DNA of 53,971 nt from Betaproteobacteria bacterium. GTDB lineage: Bacteria; Pseudomonadota; Gammaproteobacteria; Burkholderiales; Thiobacillaceae. The stretch spans positions 1 through 53,971 of the forward strand of contig JAIFKV010000065.1 in assembly GCA_020049415.1 (NCBI GenBank). Direction: 5' to 3'. The position numbers were made by a program, and so were the translations under genes. Positions 11,186-20,233 of this stretch are shown here, piece by piece (position 1 is the first letter of the stretch; each line of letters starts with the position of its first letter). The notes below the pieces were generated by a model. That model made no database searches, was not told the origin of the DNA, and worked only from the letters and a program-made list of their open reading frames with translations.

Positions 11186-11512
11186 TGTGGTTCTCCCGGA
11201 TGTCGTAGAAAAAGGCCTTGGCGTGGCAAGATAGCCCACCGCCACAGACCGGCAAGATGCCTTTCCTCCTTAAAGATAGCAATCGAAACCAGCCCGGCAC
11301 AGTTTCGCCGCAGACGGAGTAAAGCGCTGCGGCAACAGGCGAAAACGACTCCGCAGCTTTGTCGGCACGCTTCATCAAGCCTTCACGAAGACCGCCTCGG
11401 CCTGTTGCCGCGCGCCTCGACGCTGCCTTCCAAGTGTTGATAGTGCAGCGCAATAAGGGTTAAATGCCGCGACCAAAACGAGGCTCCTCAGTGAGCGCGA
11501 GAGGACGAAGAC
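11186..11512. other. Divergent glgB-sdhC intergenic region with inverted repeats
   Basis: 327 bases without a gene. It holds GCCGCAG/CTGCGGC (11307-11333) and a 12-base perfect inverted repeat, GCGGCAACAGGC at 11329-11340 and its complement at 11400-11411, spaced by 59 bases. A promoter-like pair for sdhC lies at 11437-11465. Nothing in it resembles a known riboswitch to me. Confidence 0.5.
11437..11465 (+). promoter_or_regulatory. Candidate promoter of the sdh-gltA operon
   Basis: TTGATA (5 of 6 to consensus) at 11437-11442, a 17-base spacer and TTAAAT (4 of 6) at 11460-11465, 47 bases before the sdhC start. It is the best sigma70-like match that I found in the intergenic region. Confidence 0.4.
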
Positions 11513-11908
11513 ATGCATCGGAAACGCCCGTTTTTCCTCGACCTTCTAGCCATACGGCTGCCAATAGGCGGGGTGGTTTCCATCTTGCACCGTGCCAGCG
11601 GCGCCATGCTTTCGCTGGCCATTCCCGCGCTTCTCTACATCTTGATGTTGTCCTTGCGCTCGGCGGAAGACTTCGCCCAGGTGCAGGCATTTTTTGACGG
11701 TGGCCTGGGCGGATTGATCGGTCTGGGCTTGCTTTGGGCGCTGCTGCATCACCTATTCGCTGGTTTACGCCATCTGGGATTTGACATTGGCTGGGGCGAA
11801 GAAAAATTGCCGGCCCGTCTGACCGCAAAACTGGCGCTGCTGGCGGCCATCGTCATCGTCGGCGTGGTTGCGCTGCTCCGGTTGTTGCAATCGGGAGGCA
11901 CCCCATGA
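11513..11908 (+). CDS. sdhC: Succinate dehydrogenase cytochrome b556 subunit SdhC
   Basis: 131 residues, three membrane helices. SdhC and SdhD anchor the dehydrogenase in the inner membrane, hold haem b and form the ubiquinone site. The N-terminal family pattern [13 protein letters not shown]...SILHRASG is present, with Ser24 and Arg27-Ser29 near the quinone site. The haem ligand is probably His80 in [18 protein letters not shown] upstream supports the ATG at 11513. Its stop overlaps the sdhD start (ATGA at 11905-11908). It is the first gene of the sdhCDABE-gltA operon. Confidence 0.93.
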   Translation: MHRKRPFFLDLLAIRLPIGGVVSILHRASGAMLSLAIPALLYILMLSLRSAEDFAQVQAFFDGGLGGLIGLGLLWALLHHLFAGLRHLGFDIGWGEEKLPARLTAKLALLAAIVIVGVVALLRLLQSGGTP

Positions 11909-12258
11909 GACGTGTTGGCGGTTCGCGCCGCGGCCTGGATATGTGGTTGTTGCAACGCGCCAGCGCGATCTACATGGCGATCTTTCTGCCTGTTTTCCTG
12001 CTTATATTGCTCGATTCGCGCCCGCTCGACTATGCCGTCTGGCAAGGTCTGTTTGCAACGCTGGCGCTGAAAGTGGCCACCTTGTTGTTCGTTGCGGCAT
12101 TGTTGACGCATGCCTGGATCGGGCTGCGCGAAATCTTCATCGACTACATTCATTGCACGCGCTGCGCTTTGTTGCGCCTGTTTCTGTACTTCGCCTTCGC
12201 CCTGCTTTATCTGGCTTGCCTGATCTGGGCTGCGGACATTCTCTGGAGCGTGAGATGA
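11905..12258 (+). CDS. sdhD: Succinate dehydrogenase membrane anchor SdhD
   Basis: 117 residues with three predicted membrane helices (about 22-38, 50-70 and 87-110). The pattern matches E. coli SdhD two residues earlier: His69 for haem b (E. coli His71) and Asp80-Tyr81 at the quinone site (E. coli Asp82-Tyr83). The start overlaps the end of sdhC by four bases and its stop overlaps the sdhA start by four (ATGA at 12255-12258), so the first three subunits are translationally coupled. Confidence 0.92.
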   Translation: MRRVGGSRRGLDMWLLQRASAIYMAIFLPVFLLILLDSRPLDYAVWQGLFATLALKVATLLFVAALLTHAWIGLREIFIDYIHCTRCALLRLFLYFAFALLYLACLIWAADILWSVR

Positions 12259-14027
12259 GTCAATCCCGGATTCCGAAAAGAACTTTCGATGCGGTCATCG
12301 TTGGCGGCGGTGGCGCCGGTTTGCGCGCCGCGCTGCAACTGTCTCAGGCCAATCTGAAGGTGGCGCTGATTTCCAAGGTATTTCCAACCCGATCGCATAC
12401 CGTTTCGGCACAAGGCGGCATTACGGCGGCGCTGGCGAATGTGTCGGATGACAACTGGCATTGGCACATGTACGACACGGTGAAAGGTTCGGATTACCTC
12501 GGCGATCAGGATGCCATTGAATTCATGTGCCGCAATGCGCCTTCAGCGGTGTATGAACTTGAGCACATGGGATTGCCGTTTTCGCGCCTGGATAACGGCA
12601 AAATTTACCAACGCTCGTTCGGCGGCCAGTCGCAAAACTACGGTGGCGAGCAGGCGATTCGCACTTGTGCGGCGGCCGATCGCACTGGCCACGCACTGTT
12701 GCATACGCTTTATCAGCGCAACATCGCGGCGCGGACGCAGTTTTTTGACGAATTTTTCGCGCTTGATCTGATCCGGGATGAGGAAGGCAGCATCCTAGGG
12801 GTGACCGCGCTGGAAATCGAATCCGGCGAACCCTGGCTATTCGAAGCGCGCGCCACCTTGCTGGCCACCGGCGGCGCTTGCCGCATTTTCCGCCACTCCA
12901 CCAACGCCCACATCAACACTGGCGATGGCCTCGGCATGGTGATGCGAGCCAAGCTGCCCCTGGAAGACATGGAGTTCTGGCAATTCCACCCGACCGGCAT
13001 TCCGGAAGTGGGCAGCCTGATTTCCGAAGGCGTTCGTGGCGAGGGCGGCTATCTGGTCAACAAGGCTGGCGAACGTTTCATGCCGCGCTACGCCCCCAAC
13101 GCCAAAGATCTCGCCTCGCGTGACGTCGTTTCACGCGCCATCGCGCAGGAAATCCTGGCTGGCCGCGGTTGCGGTCCGCAGGGCGATCATGTGTATCTGA
13201 AGATGGAGCATCTCGGTGCGAAGAAAATCAAGGAACGTCTGCCCGGTATTCGCGAACTTTCGCTACAGTTTGCCGGCGTCGACCCCATCGACGGACCGAT
13301 ACCGGTAACCCCCACCGCGCATTACATGATGGGCGGCATTCCCACCAATCTTCACGGCCAGGTGGTTTCGCCGGTGCGCTATGGTCCGGAAGAGCCGACG
13401 CGGGGTCTATACGCGGTAGGGGAATGCGCTTGTGTTTCAGTGCATGGCGCCAACCGCCTGGGCGGCAATTCACTGCTTGATCTGGTGGTATTCGGCCGCG
13501 CGGCCGGTATCCACATGATCGATTTTCTGCGAGAAAACCCGATCCCGCGTCCGCTGCCCCAGGCCGAAGTGGAAAAATCGCTGGCCCGCCTGGCTCGCTG
13601 GGAAAAGAAATCCGGTTCTGAAACAGTGGCTGGCTTGCGCGTCGAAATGCAGCAAGTGATGCAGGCGCATTGCGGCGTCTACCGCAACGAAACCCTGCTC
13701 AGAGAAGGCGTTGACAAGCTGGATGCCATCGAAGCACGTCTGCCTGATGCCGCCCTTGCCGACCATAGCAAAATGTTCAATACCGCCCGACTGGAAGCGC
13801 TGGAACTGGAAAACATGTTTCCTGTCGCCCGCGCCACGCTGATCTCCGCGTTGGCGCGCAACGAAAGCCGCGGCGCGCATAGTCGCGAAGACTATCCCGA
13901 GCGCAACGATGATCAGTGGCTGCGGCATACCTTGTATTTCCGCGACAACGACCAGTTGGATTACAAGCCGGTGCGATTGAAACCGCTCACGGTGGAGACC
14001 TTTCAGCCGAAGCAAAGGACGTATTGA
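12255..14027 (+). CDS. sdhA: Succinate dehydrogenase flavoprotein subunit SdhA
   Basis: 590 residues, standard length. It oxidises succinate to fumarate in the TCA cycle with covalently bound FAD. The dinucleotide-binding motif [14 protein letters not shown] is at about 14-27. The histidine that links to FAD is His48 in [10 protein letters not shown]. Substrate-site segments include [17 protein letters not shown] and [11 protein letters not shown] used the ATG at 12255 because it matches the family N-terminus and overlaps the sdhD stop; a longer reading from 11868 runs through sdhD. It sits one base before sdhB. Confidence 0.97.
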   Translation: MSQSRIPKRTFDAVIVGGGGAGLRAALQLSQANLKVALISKVFPTRSHTVSAQGGITAALANVSDDNWHWHMYDTVKGSDYLGDQDAIEFMCRNAPSAVYELEHMGLPFSRLDNGKIYQRSFGGQSQNYGGEQAIRTCAAADRTGHALLHTLYQRNIAARTQFFDEFFALDLIRDEEGSILGVTALEIESGEPWLFEARATLLATGGACRIFRHSTNAHINTGDGLGMVMRAKLPLEDMEFWQFHPTGIPEVGSLISEGVRGEGGYLVNKAGERFMPRYAPNAKDLASRDVVSRAIAQEILAGRGCGPQGDHVYLKMEHLGAKKIKERLPGIRELSLQFAGVDPIDGPIPVTPTAHYMMGGIPTNLHGQVVSPVRYGPEEPTRGLYAVGECACVSVHGANRLGGNSLLDLVVFGRAAGIHMIDFLRENPIPRPLPQAEVEKSLARLARWEKKSGSETVAGLRVEMQQVMQAHCGVYRNETLLREGVDKLDAIEARLPDAALADHSKMFNTARLEALELENMFPVARATLISALARNESRGAHSREDYPERNDDQWLRHTLYFRDNDQLDYKPVRLKPLTVETFQPKQRTY

Positions 14028-14028
14028 T

Positions 14029-14727
14029 ATGCGCTTTCGTATCTATCGTTACGACCCTGAATCCGGCAGCAAGCCGAAGATGCAGGATTACGACCTCGAC
14101 TTCGACGCGCGAGGCAAGAAGGTGCTGGATGCGCTGATTGCGATCAAGGACACACTGGATGAAAGCTTGTCGTTTCGCCGTTCTTGCCGCGAAGGGGTGT
14201 GCGGCTCGGATGGCGTCAACGTCAATGGCGCCAACGTGCTGGCGTGTGTCACGGCGCTGGAAGGTTTGCGCCAGCCGATCGAGATTCGTCCATTGCCGCG
14301 TCTGGGCGTGGTGCGCGACCTTATTGTCGATATGGAACAGTTTTATCAGCATTACCGCGCGGTGAAACCGTATCTGATCAACCTCGATCCGGAACCGGAA
14401 AACGAACGCCTGCAATCACCCGAGGCGCGGGCCGAACTGGATGGCTTGTGGGAATGCATTCTGTGCGGTTGTTGCACGACCTCTTGCCCCTCGTTCTGGT
14501 GGAACCCGGACAAGTTTCTTGGCCCCGCCGCTTTGCTGCAAGGCTACCGTTTTATCGCCGATACACGGGATCAATCGACCAACGAGCGCCTGGACTTTCT
14601 GGAAGACCCGTACCGCCTGTTTCGTTGCCACGGCATCATGAACTGCGTCGAAGCGTGTCCAAAAGGGTTGAACCCCACTGCCGCCATCGGCAAAATCAAG
14701 ACGCTCCTTGTGAAACGGGCGTTGTAA
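14029..14727 (+). CDS. sdhB: Succinate dehydrogenase iron-sulfur subunit SdhB
   Basis: 232 residues. It passes electrons from FAD to ubiquinone through three clusters. The [2Fe-2S] ligands are Cys53, Cys58, Asp61 and Cys73 in SCREGVCGSDG...LAC, the same Cys-Cys-Asp-Cys set as E. coli SdhB. The [4Fe-4S] and [3Fe-4S] ligands lie in CILCGCCTTSCPSFWW and CHGIMNCVEACPKGL. It starts one base after the sdhA stop and is followed 21 bases later by sdhE. Confidence 0.97.
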   Translation: MRFRIYRYDPESGSKPKMQDYDLDFDARGKKVLDALIAIKDTLDESLSFRRSCREGVCGSDGVNVNGANVLACVTALEGLRQPIEIRPLPRLGVVRDLIVDMEQFYQHYRAVKPYLINLDPEPENERLQSPEARAELDGLWECILCGCCTTSCPSFWWNPDKFLGPAALLQGYRFIADTRDQSTNERLDFLEDPYRLFRCHGIMNCVEACPKGLNPTAAIGKIKTLLVKRAL

Positions 14728-14748
14728 ACGCGCTAGAGCGGATATCCG

Positions 14749-15039
14749 GTGACTGACCCCATCTCCACCAATCGCTTGCGTTGGCTTTGCCGGCGCGGGA
14801 TGTTGGAACTGGATACCTGGCTGACGCGGTTTCTCGATGTTCGCTATGCGGATTTGCCAATCGAGCAGCAAGCTGTTTTTGCCCGCTTGTTGAATCAGGA
14901 CGACATGGCCCTGTTCGACTGGATCACAGGAGAGTGCGCCCCGCCGGCCGAGTTTTTCGGCATGGTGGAAGAAATCAAAACAACTCGGTACAAAGGAAAA
15001 CAAGAACATGACCAAGCCAACCGCTTCGCTTCAGGTTGA
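14749..15039 (+). CDS. sdhE: FAD assembly factor SdhE
   Basis: 96 residues of the SdhE/Sdh5 (DUF339, formerly CptB) family, which promotes covalent attachment of FAD to SdhA. The conserved RGxxE motif is RRGMLELD near residues 16-23, followed by TWLTRFLD and a FDWITGE segment. It starts with GTG. Its 3' end overlaps the gltA start by 32 bases, and the last ten or so residues look poorly conserved, so the overlap may serve coupling. The position between sdhB and gltA is the usual betaproteobacterial arrangement. Confidence 0.9.
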   Translation: MTDPISTNRLRWLCRRGMLELDTWLTRFLDVRYADLPIEQQAVFARLLNQDDMALFDWITGECAPPAEFFGMVEEIKTTRYKGKQEHDQANRFASG

Positions 15040-16300
15040 AAATCAGAAGATTGAACTGCCCATCATGCAGGGCACCTTGGGTCCGGATGTCATCGACACC
15101 CGCACCTTGGGCAACCAGGGCTACTTTACTTACGACCCCGGGTTTCTCTCCACCGCGAGCTGTTCTTCCAGCATTACCTACATCGATGGCGATCAGGGTC
15201 TGCTCTATTACCGTGGCTACCCGATCGAACAACTGGCCGAGCGCGCTGATTTTCTTGAAGTTTCCTATTTGCTCTGGCACGGCGAATTGCCCACCGCCGC
15301 GCAAAAGGAAGAATTCGATTCAACGGTTACCCGGCACACCATGCTGCACGACCAGATGCTGTCGCTGTACAAGGGTTTTCGGCGTGATGCCCACCCGATG
15401 GCGGTAATGGTTTCGATCATCGGCGCGATGGCGGCGTTTTATCCGGAAAGCAGCGATGTCGCTGACGCCAAGCAGCGGGAAATTTCGATGTTCCGCCTGC
15501 TCGCGAAAGTGCCGACCGTTGCCGCCTGGAGTTACAAGTACAACAAGGGCGATCCGTTTGTCTATCCGCAGAACCACAGGGGCTATTCGGAGAATTTCCT
15601 CCACATGCTGCATGCCAACCCATGCGAGCCGTACCAACCCAGTCCGGTGCTGGCGCGCGCGCTGGATCGAATTTTTATTCTGCATGCCGACCACGAACAG
15701 AACGCTTCCACCTCGACCGTGCGTCTGGCTGGCTCCAGCTTTGCCAATCCGTTTGCCTGCATCGCCGCAGGCACCGCCTGTTTGTGGGGACCACTGCATG
15801 GCGGCGCCAATGCCGCCGCATTGGACATGCTGGAAGAGATTGGCGACGTCTCCCGGATCGGCGAATTTGTCAAACGCGCCAAGGACAAGACTTCGGGTTT
15901 CCGTCTGATGGGCTTCGGTCACCGGGTCTACAAGAATATGGACCCGCGCGCCGCCATCATGCGTCAGACCTGCCATGAAGTTCTCGACGAACTCGGTTTG
16001 CATGACGACCCCATCTTCAGAATCGCGCTGAAGCTGGAACAGATCGCGCTGGAAGACGCCTATTTCATTGAGAAAAAGCTCTATCCCAACGTCGATTTCT
16101 ACTCCGGCATCGTGTTGCGCGCGCTCGGCATTCCCACCTCCATGTTCACCGCCATCTTTGCGTTGGCGCGAACCGCCGGTTGGATTGCGCAATGGAACGA
16201 AATGGTTGCCGCGCCGGGTCACAAGATCGCCCGTCCACGCCAACTTTATACCGGTCCGGTGAGACGCGAATTTGTCCCGGTCGCACTGCGTGGCGCTTGA
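15008..16300 (+). CDS. gltA: Type II citrate synthase GltA
   Basis: 430 residues, the size of hexameric NADH-sensitive type II citrate synthases. It condenses acetyl-CoA and oxaloacetate. Active-site segments are [15 protein letters not shown] (His for substrate), [14 protein letters not shown] (catalytic His) and [15 protein letters not shown] (catalytic Asp). The ATG at 15008 lies inside the sdhE frame and follows AAAGGAAAA. It is the last gene of the sdh operon and is followed by a strong terminator. Confidence 0.97.
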   Translation: MTKPTASLQVENQKIELPIMQGTLGPDVIDTRTLGNQGYFTYDPGFLSTASCSSSITYIDGDQGLLYYRGYPIEQLAERADFLEVSYLLWHGELPTAAQKEEFDSTVTRHTMLHDQMLSLYKGFRRDAHPMAVMVSIIGAMAAFYPESSDVADAKQREISMFRLLAKVPTVAAWSYKYNKGDPFVYPQNHRGYSENFLHMLHANPCEPYQPSPVLARALDRIFILHADHEQNASTSTVRLAGSSFANPFACIAAGTACLWGPLHGGANAAALDMLEEIGDVSRIGEFVKRAKDKTSGFRLMGFGHRVYKNMDPRAAIMRQTCHEVLDELGLHDDPIFRIALKLEQIALEDAYFIEKKLYPNVDFYSGIVLRALGIPTSMFTAIFALARTAGWIAQWNEMVAAPGHKIARPRQLYTGPVRREFVPVALRGA

Positions 16301-16396
16301 GCAGCAGGCAACGCAACGGCAAGAAACAATGGGTGAGTAATACTGCGCAAGTAATTCCAGGCGCTTAGCCTGGAAAAATTGATATTTGGGTTGCCA

Positions 16397-16428
16397 AGCC
16401 GCGTGCCGCAAGGTGCGCGGCTTTTTTT
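16397..16428 (+). terminator. Rho-independent terminator of sdh-gltA
   Basis: A 10-pair stem, AGCCGCGTGC with GTGCGCGGCT (two G-T wobbles), has the loop CGCAAG and runs into seven Ts (16422-16428). It is 97 bases past the gltA stop. Confidence 0.85.
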
Positions 16429-16592
16429 CGCCACACTGCAAGTCCGCAAACGACTGCCCATAAATAACCAAGCCCGTTCTCGGCATGGCCCAGTTCAGAA
16501 TTGACCAGGGAATGACTCGGGCAGAGAATTTAAAAGTTGAAATAGAAACGTTTTTTTGGTTGTTACCGTGGTTTGTCTTAAAGGATTAACTC

Positions 16593-19013
16593 ATGTTGCC
16601 ACGTCATTCTCACCCCACCGGTTCTTCTTTGTTTTCCCTGCGGACTCAATTTTTCCTGGTCATACTATTTGCCGCGACGCTGTTGTCCGGTTGTAATTTA
16701 TTCAACAAGTCGGATACCGACGGTGTCAACAAACTCACAGTAGGGGTGTTGTTGCCGTTGACCGGTTCATGGGCGACTCAAGGCCGCAATGCCGAGGCGG
16801 CACTGGCTTCGGCGCTCGATATCATCCACGCGCAGTATTCCGCCGACTTGAAAATCGAACTGAAAATTCTTGATACCAAGGGTGAGCCGGAGACGGCACT
16901 GGCGCAACTGCAGACCCTGCACGCGGCGGGTGTGCGCGTTGTTATCGGCCCGATGACCAGCGCCGAAGCGGAGGTGATGCGGGGCTATGCCAACAGCAAC
17001 GACATGTTGTTGGTCAGCCCCTCAGCGACAGCTTCCGATCTTTCGTACGATGACAATCTGATCATGCTTGCACCGAATGACCGTCATCAGTCCGATGCGC
17101 TGGTCAAGCTCATGCAGGCCGATGGCATTACCCGCGTCGCGGTAGCCTACATCGACGATCTCTACGGACGCAGTTTCCAGCGTGAATTCGCACATGCCGC
17201 AGCAACTGCCGGCATTACTTTGTTGCCTGCGGTCACACTGGATGCAACGACGCCAAATTACGCTGCGACGGCGACAGCGCTTGAACAGTCGGCAGCGGCG
17301 TCACCCGTGGCGTCGACGGCGGTGCTGTTGATCGAAAGTGATGTGCGTGCAGCCGCCTTGGCCAACGTCATCGCCACTGACAGCCAGCTACGCTCTGTCC
17401 GCTGGTACAGCGGAGAAGCGGTCACCGGCTCGCCGCTGTTCGTCGAAGATAGCGGCTTGGCGAAATTCGCCGCCGCCACACGACTTACCGGGTTTACCTT
17501 GGCGATGGAATCCGACATGTTCGATTCCAGCCGGCCGCTGGTGCGGGACATCATCGGGAAGCGGCTGCAGGGTGAAGTCAACGCCTATGCGCTTACCAGT
17601 TGGGACGCCCTCTGGCTAGTGGCCTATACACAGAAACAGGCCCCCTACCGTGATACCGCTACCTTCAAGGCCAATCTGATTGCCGAATCCATCACCTTCG
17701 GCAATATTTTCGGCTTTGCCAACCCGCTTGATGCCAACGGCAATGTTGTTGCCGGCCGCTATGCCCGCTTCCAGTTGGTCGAGAACGCCAGTAACAGTTA
17801 CCGTTGGCAATATAGGGGCACCTACATCAAACCTTCGGCATCGACAGCGTTTGCGATCGACTTTGTCAAACCTTATCCCCCGACCACGGGTTCCGTTACG
17901 CTTGGCGCGCTGTTACCGCTGACTGGCCAGTCAGCGGAAATTGGCCTGCAAGCCCGCAAGGCGCTGGAAGCGGCCATCAGCGTGGCCAACAGCCAATTTG
18001 GCGCAACCGTGCCCGGCATAAGCTACACCCTGGAAATACGCGATACCGCCAGTGATCCGGGGCAAGCGCTACAGGCAATTCAAGAACTGAACAGCCGCGG
18101 CATTGTCGGCATCGTCGGACCGTACCTGAGTAGTGAAGTTGCGGCTGTCGCCAACTATGCCAACCAGCACGGCATGACTCTCATCAGCCCGGCCGCCACC
18201 GCGCCTTCGCTGGGCTCGACGGGACACACCATGCTGTTGAGCCCGAATGACACCCGCCAGGCCGCAGCCCTCGTCAGCCTGATCAAGGCGCGGAATATCG
18301 AGCATGTCATCGTGCTGCATCGTGACGACATTTATGGCACCGAACTGTCGCAGGCATTCGCCGCAGCTTTTCCGGGCCGCACCGACACGGTTGCCTATAA
18401 CGGCAGCAACCTGAACGCCCCGGCGGTGCTTGCCTCCGCCAACGCATTGTTGTCCAGCGGAAGCGGCGCCACTGCGGTGCTGGCAATTTCCTATGCAGAA
18501 ATCGCCGATCTTTTATCTGCCGCGCCAGTCGGCAGCCCGTTGCTTGGCGTGCGCTGGTTCGGCGCCGATGGCACTTCGCAACTGCAAGCGCTCACTGGCC
18601 CGGGTACTGCCGCGGCCAATGCCGCCCAAGTGCAATTCACCGCATCCGTCTTCAGTCACTACGGCGGAGTGGGGCAAACTTCCATTCTTCCCGCCTTGAA
18701 CGTGACGCTAGCGCTGGATTCGCCCGGTGCAACAACCTACACCATCAACTCTTATGATGCCCTTTGGTATCTGGCCGCTACTTATGCCGAACTCGGATCA
18801 CAGGCATCGGCTGATGCGGTCTGGGCCACCCTGACCCGCTCACCCTATTTTTCCGGCATTGGCGGTCCGTTTGCACTCGATGAACACAGTCATCGGGCGT
18901 TCGGTATTTTCCAGTTCCATACCGTTACGCAAGCTGATGCCGGGTATCAATGGCAAGTCTCGGCGGTTTACTTGAACAATCATTTGTATCAAGGCGAACT
19001 GGTTATTTATTGA
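16593..19013 (+). CDS. Lipoprotein with two tandem periplasmic ligand-binding domains
   Basis: 806 residues, about twice the normal size of a branched-chain amino-acid binding protein. A signal peptide ends in the lipobox LLSGC (Cys34). Two type I periplasmic-binding domains (Peripla_BP_6/ANF receptor) follow, at about 47-425 and 433-800. They share the same landmarks: VGVLLPLTG and LGALLPLTG at the start, VIGPMTS and IVGPYLS, LLVSPSATAS and LISPAATAP, MLAPNDRHQ and LLSPNDTRQ. No permease or ATPase genes lie beside it, so it may be a sensor or scavenging receptor, or use a transporter encoded elsewhere. Ligand unknown. AAAGGA precedes the ATG and a strong terminator follows, so it is a single-gene unit. 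Confidence 0.87.
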   Translation: MLPRHSHPTGSSLFSLRTQFFLVILFAATLLSGCNLFNKSDTDGVNKLTVGVLLPLTGSWATQGRNAEAALASALDIIHAQYSADLKIELKILDTKGEPETALAQLQTLHAAGVRVVIGPMTSAEAEVMRGYANSNDMLLVSPSATASDLSYDDNLIMLAPNDRHQSDALVKLMQADGITRVAVAYIDDLYGRSFQREFAHAAATAGITLLPAVTLDATTPNYAATATALEQSAAASPVASTAVLLIESDVRAAALANVIATDSQLRSVRWYSGEAVTGSPLFVEDSGLAKFAAATRLTGFTLAMESDMFDSSRPLVRDIIGKRLQGEVNAYALTSWDALWLVAYTQKQAPYRDTATFKANLIAESITFGNIFGFANPLDANGNVVAGRYARFQLVENASNSYRWQYRGTYIKPSASTAFAIDFVKPYPPTTGSVTLGALLPLTGQSAEIGLQARKALEAAISVANSQFGATVPGISYTLEIRDTASDPGQALQAIQELNSRGIVGIVGPYLSSEVAAVANYANQHGMTLISPAATAPSLGSTGHTMLLSPNDTRQAAALVSLIKARNIEHVIVLHRDDIYGTELSQAFAAAFPGRTDTVAYNGSNLNAPAVLASANALLSSGSGATAVLAISYAEIADLLSAAPVGSPLLGVRWFGADGTSQLQALTGPGTAAANAAQVQFTASVFSHYGGVGQTSILPALNVTLALDSPGATTYTINSYDALWYLAATYAELGSQASADAVWATLTRSPYFSGIGGPFALDEHSHRAFGIFQFHTVTQADAGYQWQVSAVYLNNHLYQGELVIY

Positions 19014-19036
19014 GCCTGACAGGCTGATTCTTCATG

Positions 19037-19070
19037 GCGCGTCGGCGTTTACGCCGCCGCGCTTTTTTTT
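19037..19070 (+). terminator. Rho-independent terminator after the tandem-domain lipoprotein
   Basis: An 11-position stem with a single T-C mismatch (GCGCGtCGGCG and CGCCGcCGCGC) has the loop TTTA and eight Ts at 19063-19070. It lies 24 bases after the stop. Confidence 0.9.
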
Positions 19071-19125
19071 GAAATGTCCGCGCCGGCAAAGATTAAGAAA
19101 TATCCAGACTGGAAAGAGATATTTT

Positions 19126-19866
19126 TCACCTAACGGCCAAATTGGGTTGATCAATTTTGGCAGGTAAACAAGCTGCAATGCCAGTGGCGAGCGCTTCCGC
19201 CATGCGAGCCTGGCGCTGTGGATCGATCAATTCCAATTCTTCTTCCCGATGTTTGATCACGCCTGCTTCCAATAGAACGGCAGGCAATGTCGTGCGGTAC
19301 AAAACCAGTAGATTGTCAAAGAACCAGACACCGTTTTCCGCATCTGCTTCCGGATGTTTTCGACGATGCCATGGCGTTGGTTGAAATCCCGCCTGACGTA
19401 GCATCCTGCCAATACTGCTTGCACAACTCAGACTGGTTTGCAGGTCTGGATTGTTTGACGAAATAAAAATGCCGAAACCCCGTTTGTCTTCGGTATGGCT
19501 TTGCACCTCTCCATTCCAAATCCAGTGCTGCAGATACTCTTCGCTTATCGAATCGTGATGAATGGAGATAAAGAAATCACTGCCTGCTGCTTGCGCCGGA
19601 CGATCTGCCAGGTGGGTAATTTTTCCGTCGAAATTGATTTCACGTACATTCAGTTGTCGGTTTTTCAATGCTTCTGAAACGTGCGCCGCCAGGCTGCGAT
19701 TAAAGCCAAATTCAGGCAATCCCCGCGCGCTGATCGCCCCCGTATTTTCCAGATCATGACCAACATCCAAGGCGATCAAAGCCGGTTCAGCAAACGCGGC
19801 ATTTGAAAATAATAAAAGCACAATCTTGATGATCAAGTCGGAGCGACTAGCGAAAACTTGCAACAT
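19126..19866 (-). CDS. N-acetylmuramoyl-L-alanine amidase (Amidase_3)
   Basis: 246 residues with an N-terminal signal peptide (about 1-26, ending NAAFAEP). One zinc amidase domain of the AmiA/AmiC/CwlC type cleaves the bond between muramic acid and the stem peptide. Zinc ligands can be placed at His37 (ALDVGHD), Glu52 (LPEFGFN) and His103 (SIHHDS); the catalytic Glu is probably in VLLEAGV near 218. There is no AMIN or SPOR domain, so its targeting differs from classical AmiC. It lies downstream of the GPP34 gene on the same strand, separated by a palindromic repeat. Confidence 0.9.
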   Translation of the reverse strand: MLQVFASRSDLIIKIVLLLFSNAAFAEPALIALDVGHDLENTGAISARGLPEFGFNRSLAAHVSEALKNRQLNVREINFDGKITHLADRPAQAAGSDFFISIHHDSISEEYLQHWIWNGEVQSHTEDKRGFGIFISSNNPDLQTSLSCASSIGRMLRQAGFQPTPWHRRKHPEADAENGVWFFDNLLVLYRTTLPAVLLEAGVIKHREEELELIDPQRQARMAEALATGIAACLPAKIDQPNLAVR

Positions 19867-19907
19867 GGTATTTATTCAAGCAGATCTGGCGATAGATTTT
19901 TCTGCTA

Positions 19908-20233
19908 AGGGATGCGGGAATTGCCGATGTACCGTTTTTGGTGGTGCTGGCGGGATGCAGTGCTAGGAGCCTGTCGGACTTTGGTCGTCGATAGCGAAAA
20001 TCGGCCCCGCCGAGGCCATTTTTTGCCGGATTCGCCGCCGCATGGTTGTTCCATGGGGCAAGAAACCGGGAAAAAAGGGGCCGGCGCGGTCGATTTGCAG
20101 CCGACGATTCCACAGTCCGACAGGCTCCTAGGCGTGCCGAGTGCCGTGTGGCTAGCCACACAAACGAGGCACAACGACGCAATGCGCCCGTTAGTGCTGC
20201 CATAAATGGGATATTGGCTGTTTCCGCATCCCT
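19908..20233. repeat. Composite palindromic element in the amidase-GPP34 gap
   Basis: The outer ends AGGGATGCGGGAA (19908-19920) and TTTCCGCATCCCT (20221-20233) are inverted repeats with one mismatch. Inside, bases 19944-19967 match copy A (18-41) at 21 of 24 positions, and about 20170-20210 resembles its right arm more weakly. A second palindromic element (19963-20131) lies within it. The right end overlaps the GPP34 stop codon. It fills nearly all of the 365-base gap and shows no plausible gene. Confidence 0.7.
19963..20131. mobile_element. 169-bp fold-back (MITE-like) element with 18-bp terminal inverted repeats
   Basis: It begins CTAGGAGCCTGTCGGACT and ends with the exact reverse complement. 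The two arms (about 80 bases each) remain alignable as an imperfect palindrome up to a central CATGG-TTGTT-CCATG (20041-20055). It has no transposase. The terminal CTAG may be a duplicated target, but it is itself a palindrome, so that is uncertain. Its right arm, in reverse complement, is closely related to 44484-44685. A non-autonomous element mobilised by a transposase elsewhere is the simplest reading. Confidence 0.65.

Noticed and set aside
15320-16486. A 388-codon frame opposite gltA
   Set aside because: Antisense to an intact citrate synthase gene; no domain.
16593-19013. A branched-chain amino-acid ABC transport operon
   Set aside because: No livHMGF-type genes are beside the binding protein, and strong terminators lie on both sides.
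19912-20205. Small frames (60-97 codons) inside the amidase-GPP34 gap
   Set aside because: They are translations of a palindromic repeat and appear on both strands.
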